A DNA stretch of 10,416 bases, taken from assembly GCA_009692985.1 (NCBI GenBank), contig SHYF01000047.1, positions 1 through 10,416 of the forward strand, given 5' to 3'. This document shows, in pieces, positions 5,292-10,416 of this stretch. The notes under the pieces were generated by a model that ran no database searches, was not told the DNA's origin, and saw only the letters and a list, made by a program, of their open reading frames with translations. Made by a program: the position numbers and the translations under genes. The DNA comes from Dehalococcoidia bacterium (GTDB taxonomy: Bacteria; Chloroflexota; Dehalococcoidia; Lucifugimonadales; SHYF01). Every line of letters begins with the position of its first letter. Position 1 is the first letter of the stretch.

Positions 5292-5858
5292 ATGGACCGA
5301 CATGAAATCCGGCAGTGGCTGAACGAACATCTGAAAGGACTCTACCCTGAGCCAGTAGAGGCCTCCGTGGTTGACGGGGAGCTCCTGATTATGGGTCGAC
5401 TGGCCGTGGATGCAGAGGTCTCTGAAGATGAGGCCCGCAACCGAATCAATAAGCACCGGGAGGAGAGCCGGCCACAACGAGAGAAACTGGCCCAGGAGCT
5501 GCAGCAACTCACGGGCCTAGCCGTGGCTTGGGGCGTCAGGTGCGGACAGGGCACAGGCTACTTCTCATCGCTGCGGGTGCCTGTGATGACGCGCCTGGGC
5601 AGGGCCGAACGCGATGTACTGGACACGCTTATACGGGGCGGCATTGCCCGAAACAGGAGCCAGGCGGTGAACTGGGCGATTCAGGCCTTTGCCCACGGGC
5701 ATCGCGATTGGCTCAGCCAGTTGCGGGAGGCGGCCAACAACCTGTCCAAAGTCCAAGAGCAGGCCCCAGACGCCGAGGCATTTGGAGGAGAGGAAGCTCC
5801 ACCTGTTGATAGGCCGAACAGGCCGCAAGCCACGTCTGGTCATATAATGACAGCCTAG
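5292..5858 (+). CDS. Ribbon-helix-helix-type (CopG/Arc-like) protein, probable DNA-binding autoregulator
   Basis: The product has 188 residues. The start ATG 5292 is chosen because AAGGAGG (5280-5286) sits five bases before it. An earlier ATG at 5265 lies within the operator region and lacks a ribosome-binding site. Residues 1-80 are a charged, possibly coiled segment (DEARNRINKHREE 46-58, EKLAQELQQL 64-73). Residues about 95-135 show a ribbon-helix-helix pattern: strand RVPVMTRL, helix RAERDVLDTLIRGGI, turn ARNRSQ, helix AVNWAIQAFAHGH. A helix (REAANNLSKVQEQ) and a Pro-rich, probably disordered tail follow. Similar proteins are frequent as uncharacterised genes in Dehalococcoidia, in my recollection. 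The arrayed TGTAATT sites in its promoter support autoregulation. No toxin gene follows: the next gene is 174 bases away beyond a repeat, so a classic toxin-antitoxin pair is not supported. Confidence 0.7.
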   Translation: MDRHEIRQWLNEHLKGLYPEPVEASVVDGELLIMGRLAVDAEVSEDEARNRINKHREESRPQREKLAQELQQLTGLAVAWGVRCGQGTGYFSSLRVPVMTRLGRAERDVLDTLIRGGIARNRSQAVNWAIQAFAHGHRDWLSQLREAANNLSKVQEQAPDAEAFGGEEAPPVDRPNRPQATSGHIMTA

Positions 5859-5874
5859 CATGGTGCCGAAAAAC

Positions 5875-5997
5875 TCCTTCGACCATCCCCCTAACCTCCT
5901 TCCTGACCAGGAAGGGGGTTGAAAAGATATCTGGGGTACACCCCCAGTCCCCTGCCAAAGGGGCTTTGCCCCTCTGGACTCCCATTTGCCCGCAGCC
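5875..5997. repeat. Double-hairpin intergenic repeat, copy B
   Basis: This copy shares TTCGACCATCCCCCT and GAAAAGATATCTGGGG (5921-5936) with copy A. Hairpin 1 is CCTCCTTCCT (5895-5904), GACC, AGGAAGGGGG (5909-5918), with one G-T pair. Hairpin 2 is CTGGGG (5931-5936) / CCCCAG (5942-5947). Hairpin 3 is GGGGC (5960-5964), TTT, GCCCC (5968-5972). GCCCCTCTGGACTCCC (5968-5983) is identical in copy A. The third-hairpin loop differs from A while the stem is kept, which suggests selection on structure. It lies between two + strand genes. Confidence 0.8.
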
Positions 5998-6032
5998 TAA
6001 TAGTGTGCCGCACCTTAGAAAGGAGCGTGACC

Positions 6033-6518
6033 ATGTCAGTCGAGTTGACGCCCAATGGAAGTCGCGGGGCGGGAATGGATAAGCTCCCTCGCCCTTTGGT
6101 AAAGGCCATGTTCAGACTTGGCTTCGCTATTTACCTGCTGCTGGGTGGGCGAATGCGAATCCAGGGAGCCTATCCTCTCGTCTTAACCACTGTGGGAGCC
6201 AAGTCCGGAAAGATGCGCAAGACACTGCTGGGCTGGTTTCCAGATGGGGACAACGCCTGGCTGGTTGTGGCATCGTTCGATGGTTCAGCCATGCACCCGG
6301 CCTGGTACGTCAATATGGCCAAGAATCCCGACAGTGTCTGGATGGAGTTGGGAAAGCTAAAGCTGAAGGTGCAGGCTGAATCGCTCAAATGCGCCGAACG
6401 GGAGGAGGCATGGGGACGGGTTGTGTCTAGATCGCCAGGCTATGCAGCATATCAAAAGAAGACAGACCGCGAGATACCAGTTGTACGGCTGAGGCCGGCA
6501 CCGCCGTCGGCTGACTAG
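6033..6518 (+). CDS. Deazaflavin (F420)-dependent nitroreductase-family protein (DDN-like)
   Basis: The protein has 161 residues in the split-barrel family that includes mycobacterial Ddn, whose members reduce substrates with F420H2 or bind other flavins. The hallmark block TTVGAKSGKMRKTLLG (52-67) is present, as is the second block SFDGSAMHPAWYVNMAKNP (81-99) and the closing IPVVRLRP. An amphipathic helix around residues 20-40 precedes the barrel, as in Ddn. The start is ATG 6033 with AAGGAG (6020-6025) seven bases upstream; a longer ORF from 5919 would translate part of repeat B and was rejected. It implies that the host makes F420, but F420 binding is family inference. Its TAG stop lies in CTAG 6515-6518, and the convergent reductase gene ends in the same four bases. 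Confidence 0.85.
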   Translation: MSVELTPNGSRGAGMDKLPRPLVKAMFRLGFAIYLLLGGRMRIQGAYPLVLTTVGAKSGKMRKTLLGWFPDGDNAWLVVASFDGSAMHPAWYVNMAKNPDSVWMELGKLKLKVQAESLKCAEREEAWGRVVSRSPGYAAYQKKTDREIPVVRLRPAPPSAD

Positions 6519-7240
6519 GAGACCTTCCAGAACCGCTCCTCCTGGACCAGGAAGTCCAAGGCCGCCGCTCTAGCTTTCACGTCCTCTATCATGCCAGGGT
6601 GGCCGCAGGCGTAGATCAACGTATCGTCCCGGTCGAGGCCAAACCGCTCCACGTACTTTTCCAATAGGGTATTCACCCTGCCAGTCTGGCCTTCCCAGCC
6701 TTGGTTCCTTTCTTCCTGAGGACGGCTTACCGTTGGCATGAAGGTAACAACGTTCGGATGTGCCTGGGCCATCCGTGCCAGTTCCATGTCGTACCCGAAC
6801 TCGTCCGTGTAGCTGACTCCTTCCAAAACATAGAACCTGTGGCCGCTGCGAAAGTCGTGAAAGTAGCTACGGAGAATGCTGACATATGGCACTACCCCGG
6901 TGACAGTGGACATCATCAAATGGTGGGAGTACCTCTCGTCCAAGGTGAAAATCCCCTTGGCCCTGGGCCTAATGGTGACCTGGCGGCCGACCCCAAGCTC
7001 GTATAGAAGGGGAGTGAGGTTCCCGAAGGGCGGCGGCACCAGCTCTATGAACAGCTCTATCTGCTCTTCATAGGGCGAGGAGACAATTGAGTAGGCCCGT
7101 TCAACGTCGTCGAACCCGATGGTGCAGTACTGGCCCGGCTTGAACTTGAATGGGATCTCCGACTTCAGCCAGATCTTCCACAGGTCCGGGGTAATGTCTT
7201 CCCGGCGGGTAATGATGGCACTGGGCAACGGTGGTGGCAT
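6515..7240 (-). CDS. Ferredoxin-NADP+ reductase-type FAD oxidoreductase (Fpr-like)
   Basis: The protein has 241 residues, close to bacterial Fpr (about 250). It would move electrons between NAD(P)H and ferredoxin or a partner Fe-S protein. The FAD barrel has FKPGQYCTI (33-41) and the flavin-binding RAYS (48-51). The nucleotide domain has VTGVVPYV (113-120), where the usual GTG reads VTG, and YACGHPGMIEDV (210-221). The C-terminus ends ERFWKVS, with the aromatic tail common in Fpr enzymes. No C-terminal [2Fe-2S] cysteine set as in NfnA or HydG-type subunits is present. The ATG at 7240 is four bases after the nuoG stop (7245-7247), so it is the last gene of a coupled operon and likely an electron partner of NuoFG. 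NADH versus NADPH preference cannot be read from the sequence. Confidence 0.85.
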   Translation of the reverse strand: MPPPLPSAIITRREDITPDLWKIWLKSEIPFKFKPGQYCTIGFDDVERAYSIVSSPYEEQIELFIELVPPPFGNLTPLLYELGVGRQVTIRPRAKGIFTLDERYSHHLMMSTVTGVVPYVSILRSYFHDFRSGHRFYVLEGVSYTDEFGYDMELARMAQAHPNVVTFMPTVSRPQEERNQGWEGQTGRVNTLLEKYVERFGLDRDDTLIYACGHPGMIEDVKARAAALDFLVQEERFWKVS

Positions 7241-7244
7241 GGAA

Positions 7245-10127
7245 TTACCCCGTCGCCTTTTCCAGCCGCGCCGCGCTGACGGATAGGCCGGGCACCGAGG
7301 CCATGGGGTCGGGGTCTTCGCTTGCCTGCAAGCGGGTGGCCAGCTCGCCGAAGAGTGTGGTCATGGAAACAACGCCGCGATGTGCCCTTTGGGAGTCCCA
7401 CGCCGCACCCCCTATCCGCTGCCCGGTGGGCAACACCAACTCCACCGCTTCGCCCTCCTGTATACCTGCCTCCGCCATATCCAGCGGATGCATCTCCACC
7501 AGCTCTTTTCTAGCCACAATGTTGACGCCACCGACTCGTACAACCCCAGAGTCACGACCCTCTTGGAGCAGCACGCGGCCTGGGACAAATAGAAGCGGAA
7601 ACTCCCTAGGCCGCTGGGCCGCTGGCCGGGGCGATGGTAGAGCCATCAGCTTAGCGCGCCCCATTGGGAACCCTTCGCTGTAAAGCACAGGCGTCCCTGG
7701 AGTAGTGGCATCCGGACAGGGCCACTGGATGCCTCGCGATATCCGGTCGGAGTGGAGAAGCTGCGTGGGCTGGGGATTGATTGGATCGGGTCTCAGGGTG
7801 ATGGTCGCCTCTTTCTGTATCCGCTGGTGGGATATGCCGCCGTAGATGGCCACCAGTGAGGCGATCTCATCGAACACCTCCGCCGTAGTCTGGAAGCCGA
7901 ATCCCTGGGCGCCCATGCGCTGGGCCAGCCGGCAGATGGACTGCCAGCCGGGTTCGGCCTGGGTGTTCTTGGGAGACACGGCCTTTTTGAGAAGCTGCAC
8001 CCGCCGTTCCAGGTTGGTGTATGTCCCGTCCTCCTCAGCGAAACTAGTAGCTGGCAACACTACGTGGGCGCGCTGGGCCGCCGGCCCCAGGAACGCATCC
8101 TGCACCACCAGGAACTCCAGGCGCTCCAGGGCCTCATGCCCTTGATCCCATTCTGACAGGGCAGAGCTGACGCTATCGCCTAGCAAAAGCATTGCTTTGA
8201 CGGAGCCTTCCCTGGCTGCTTGAAGGGCTGGGGCAACGCCCAGGCCGGGCTGCTCCGATAGCTGCGTACCCCAGGCTTGGGCAAACCGCTGTCGCACAGG
8301 CTCGTGGTCAATGCGCTGGTACCCAGGCAGCATGTCAGGCGCGCAGCCTACGTCCATGGCACCCTGCCCATTGGCGCCGCGAGGCAGGGCATACAGCCCT
8401 GTGGATTGTTTGCCCACGTTGCCTGTAACCAGGGCCAGGTTAGCCAGAGCATGTACCTGGCCAGGCTCCTCAGCAGGGACGTTATCCAGGGCGTAAAGGA
8501 TGGCCGAGGCACCGGAAGTGGCGTACACACCAGCCGCCTGGAGGATTTCCCCTTCCGGCACGCCAGTGAACTGCGCCACGTGCTGCAATGTGAATGGTTC
8601 CAGGGAAGCCCGCAGCCCATCGAGGCCGTCGCAATGCTCCTGGAGGTACGCCTGGTCAGCTAAGCCCTGCTCCAGAATAACCCGGAGCATTCCACCCAAC
8701 AGTGTAAGCGTGGTGCCAGGACGTGGCCGCAGCCAGAGGTGGGCGTATCTGGTCAACTCCACCTCCCTGGCATCTATGACGATGAGCTTGGCGCCCTTCT
8801 TGGTGGCGCGCTTGATTGGCACGCCCACCACGTTGTGCTCCTCCGTGGTGTTTGTGTCCACGGCCAGGATGCACTTCGCGCCTTCCAGGTCCCAGATGGG
8901 GTTGGTGGAGGCCGCGTACCCCAGAGGCTCCGCCAGCGCCCGAGCTGGAGCCGGCAGGATGTTGGAATCCACGTCCACGTTGTTGCTGCCCATCACGGAC
9001 CGCGTAAACTTCTGCAACAGATAGTCTGTCTCGTTGGTGTTTCGGGCCGAGGCTATGGCGGCGAAGGCACCGCCCTTGTACTTGGGCAAAGTCTCGGCAA
9101 TTAATGATAGCGCCTCTTCCCAGGTGGCGGCTTCCAGTTGACCGTTTCGCCGGATGAGAGGGTGCTTCAGCCTGTCTTTGTGGTTTATGTACTCAAGTCC
9201 GAACTTCCCCTTGAAGCAGGCCTGGCCACGGTTGGCCGGGGCGTTGATCTCTGGGATGGCCCGGATGACCTTCTCGCGCTTGTTTACTTCCAGGTTTAGC
9301 TGGCAACCCACGGGACAGTGCGGACAAACCGTGCGCTCCACGCGCACCGCCTTGTCCCACTTGTGGTCGCGCTCCACGAGAGCACCCACGGGGCACACGT
9401 CCAAGCAAGCACCGCAGAACTCGCACCCCGACTCTAGAAGAGATGTGCCGCGGGATGTGCCAACCAGCGACTGCCCTGCCCTTTCGATGAATGTGATGGC
9501 GCTGTCGCCACGGACCTCCTCGCAGACGCGGACGCACCGTCCGCAGACGATGCACAGGTTGTAGTCGCGGTCGTAGAACGGGTCGGCCTCCTCCACCGGC
9601 AGGTCGCGCGTCTTGTATGACAGGGGCGACTCCAGCTCCATGCCAAAGAAACGGACGGTATCTTTCAGCTCGCACCGTTCGTTCTTGGGGCAGATGACGC
9701 ACCGGTCGTTCACCGAGACGTGGCGCTGGCAGATATCCTCCGGCCCGCAAAGCTCAATGCGGTGGCAGGTAAGGCATCCGTGGGGGTGCTCTGAGATGAG
9801 CATCTCCAGAATGCCACGCTGCAACTGGCGCAGGGAATCTGTTGCGGTCTTGATTACCAGGCCAGGTCTGACAGGCAGGGTACACGATGCCGTGGGCGGC
9901 CTGAGCTGCTTCTCCTTGACCTTCTGTCCATCCCGCTCCACCTCTACCTCCACCTCCTCCTGCACGACGCACATACGGCAGGCGGCGAATGGTTTCATGC
10001 CAGTGTGGTAGCAAAGGTAAGGGACGTAGATGCCAGCCTCCATGGCAGCCTCCAACGCCATTGAGCCAGGCTTTGCCTGGACCTGCTGGCCGTCAACGGT
10101 GATGGTAATGCGATTTTCGGTAGTCAT
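7245..10127 (-). CDS. nuoG: NuoG-like/FdhA-like iron-sulfur subunit without molybdenum ligands
   Basis: The 960-residue subunit carries electrons in an NADH- or formate-dehydrogenase-type complex. In order: a [2Fe-2S] domain (C39, C50, C53, C82, with an extended acidic loop between the last two); a His-Cys3 motif H114-x3-C118-x2-C121-x5-C127; an extra set C133-x9-C143-x2-C146-x5-C152; two [4Fe-4S] ferredoxin motifs (C192/C195/C198/C202 and C235/C238/C241/C245); and the molybdopterin-type [4Fe-4S] motif C268-x2-C271-x3-C275-x28-C304. The molybdopterin-oxidoreductase body follows from about 320 and a C-terminal beta-barrel from about 830. Aligned at SNNVD (381-385), the catalytic Sec/Cys-His of formate dehydrogenases becomes Leu391-Pro392, so formate oxidation is unlikely. 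The start ATG 10127 has only a weak AGGCG upstream. It is preceded by nuoF and followed four bases on by fpr. Confidence 0.85.
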   Translation of the reverse strand: MTTENRITITVDGQQVQAKPGSMALEAAMEAGIYVPYLCYHTGMKPFAACRMCVVQEEVEVEVERDGQKVKEKQLRPPTASCTLPVRPGLVIKTATDSLRQLQRGILEMLISEHPHGCLTCHRIELCGPEDICQRHVSVNDRCVICPKNERCELKDTVRFFGMELESPLSYKTRDLPVEEADPFYDRDYNLCIVCGRCVRVCEEVRGDSAITFIERAGQSLVGTSRGTSLLESGCEFCGACLDVCPVGALVERDHKWDKAVRVERTVCPHCPVGCQLNLEVNKREKVIRAIPEINAPANRGQACFKGKFGLEYINHKDRLKHPLIRRNGQLEAATWEEALSLIAETLPKYKGGAFAAIASARNTNETDYLLQKFTRSVMGSNNVDVDSNILPAPARALAEPLGYAASTNPIWDLEGAKCILAVDTNTTEEHNVVGVPIKRATKKGAKLIVIDAREVELTRYAHLWLRPRPGTTLTLLGGMLRVILEQGLADQAYLQEHCDGLDGLRASLEPFTLQHVAQFTGVPEGEILQAAGVYATSGASAILYALDNVPAEEPGQVHALANLALVTGNVGKQSTGLYALPRGANGQGAMDVGCAPDMLPGYQRIDHEPVRQRFAQAWGTQLSEQPGLGVAPALQAAREGSVKAMLLLGDSVSSALSEWDQGHEALERLEFLVVQDAFLGPAAQRAHVVLPATSFAEEDGTYTNLERRVQLLKKAVSPKNTQAEPGWQSICRLAQRMGAQGFGFQTTAEVFDEIASLVAIYGGISHQRIQKEATITLRPDPINPQPTQLLHSDRISRGIQWPCPDATTPGTPVLYSEGFPMGRAKLMALPSPRPAAQRPREFPLLFVPGRVLLQEGRDSGVVRVGGVNIVARKELVEMHPLDMAEAGIQEGEAVELVLPTGQRIGGAAWDSQRAHRGVVSMTTLFGELATRLQASEDPDPMASVPGLSVSAARLEKATG

Positions 10128-10169
10128 GCTTCGCCTGTAGGAAATGCCTGTTTTATCTGCGTGACAAAC

Positions 10170-10256
10170 ACTCTTTCAACCATCCCCATGGCCCCCTTCC
10201 TCGACTGGAATGGGGGAGGCAATCAGGAGTTGGGGGACACCCCCCAAACCCCCGAC
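10170..10256. repeat. Double-hairpin intergenic repeat, diverged copy C
   Basis: This copy starts TTTCAACCATCCCC as in A and B. Hairpin 1 is degraded (CCCCCTTCC / GGAATGGGGG with a bulge). Hairpin 2 is intact in form but changed in sequence (TTGGGGG 10230-10236, ACAC, CCCCCAA 10241-10247): the flanking C-G and T-A pairs of CTGGGGG/CCCCCAG are replaced by paired T-A. The terminal CTCTGGACTCCC block is missing. It lies between the nuoF stop and nuoG start within an apparent operon. Confidence 0.7.
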
Positions 10257-10274
10257 AAGTTCTTGAGCAACCTG

Positions 10275-10416
10275 CTATCTTCTGGAACGCTGGGGCGTCA
10301 TGTACTCTCCCGTACATACGCCAGCCGGGCACCTCTTGTCCTGAATATGGGCGGCAAACTCATCGGCGAAGGAGTTGAGCGCCGACTGCACTGGATTGAA
10401 TCCCAGTTGACCGTGG
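10275..10416 (-). CDS. nuoF: NuoF-like NADH-binding subunit, 3' end only
   Basis: On the - strand the frame is open from the window edge (codon phase from 10415) to TAG at 10275-10277, giving 46 residues. The sequence reads GQLGFNPVQSALNSFADEF, then AAHIQDKRCPAGVC. This matches the end of NuoF/HydB-type flavoprotein subunits, whose pattern is LGxxxxNPVxSxLxxFxxEFxxHIxxKRCPAxVC. The upstream NAD, FMN and [4Fe-4S] parts lie outside the window. In longer relatives the CPAxxC motif leads into a two-cluster ferredoxin domain; here the protein stops 12 residues later (TGEYMTPQRSRR), so that domain is absent. It precedes nuoG by 147 bases on the same strand, a usual nuoF-nuoG order. The fit is strong for its length but cannot exclude a formate-dehydrogenase beta subunit. 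Confidence 0.75.
   Translation of the reverse strand, partial: HGQLGFNPVQSALNSFADEFAAHIQDKRCPAGVCTGEYMTPQRSRR

Noticed and set aside
5292..5858. Toxin-antitoxin pair led by the ribbon-helix-helix gene
   Set aside because: No small co-directional partner overlaps or closely follows; the next gene is a deazaflavin-type enzyme beyond a repeat.
5919..6032. Longer N-terminus of the DDN-like gene from ATG 5919
   Set aside because: It would translate repeat copy B. ATG 6033 has a good ribosome-binding site and gives the usual family length.
8277..9104. Several + strand ORFs of 90-175 codons opposite nuoG
   Set aside because: They are antisense frames of a clearly coding high-G+C gene, with no family signal or start signals.
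7245..10127. Catalytically active formate dehydrogenase alpha subunit
   Set aside because: The aligned Sec/Cys and His are Leu391 and Pro392, so a NuoG-like electron-transfer role is preferred.
3763..10256. CRISPR array or insertion sequence formed by the repeats
   Set aside because: The copies are kilobases apart, imperfect, without spacers, and carry no transposase ORF.

Overview
The window is about 57-60% G+C by eye, bacterial and gene-dense. The best fit is Chloroflexota, most likely a Dehalococcoidia/SAR202-like lineage. That is an inference from the distinctive Cys-rich NuoG, an F420-type (deazaflavin) enzyme family member, a small CxH...CxxC zinc-ribbon protein, and intergenic C/G-rich double-hairpin repeats. 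No rRNA or tRNA gene is present to confirm it.

Layout. 1-295: 3' end of a repeat-helical (TPR-like) protein on +, followed by a strong hairpin. 614-1321 (-): winged-helix regulator with a C-terminal four-cysteine cluster (SufR/ArsR-like). It is divergent from 1483-1740 (+), a small zinc-ribbon protein. Their promoters are back to back with overlapping -35 boxes and have a perfect 18-bp palindrome downstream. 1741-2079: no gene, but a near-ideal terminator and other hairpins. 2080-2682 (-): DUF4145-type gene broken by two in-frame stops. 2775-3758 (+): MeaB/ArgK GTPase. 3763-3909: repeat copy A between convergent genes. 3925-4656 and 4705-5115 (-): a short GspE/VirB11-like ATPase with an atypical P-loop and a SnoaL/NTF2-like protein. 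5292-5858 (+): ribbon-helix-helix-type protein whose promoter carries repeated TGTAATT elements. 5875-5997: repeat copy B. 6033-6518 (+): deazaflavin-dependent nitroreductase-family protein, whose stop codon shares a CTAG with the convergent gene. 6515-10416 (-): an electron-transfer operon running nuoF (3' end only), repeat copy C, nuoG, and an Fpr-type ferredoxin-NADP reductase.

How the genes may work together. The nuoF-nuoG-fpr cluster probably forms or serves an NAD(P)H/ferredoxin electron-transfer module. The NuoG protein has a formate-dehydrogenase-like body, but the Sec/Cys that binds molybdenum and the neighbouring His are Leu and Pro, so it should act as an iron-sulfur conduit rather than a formate dehydrogenase. 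It also has an extra four-cysteine motif. The regulator/zinc-ribbon pair looks like a self-contained switch that may sense Fe-S status or redox. MeaB protects methylmalonyl-CoA mutase, but no mutase gene is visible here.

I do not see an unequivocally new defence or mobile system. The most promising items are the Fe-S-rich NuoFG-Fpr cluster, the two candidate autoregulated promoters, the recurrent double-hairpin repeats and the doubly interrupted DUF4145 gene.
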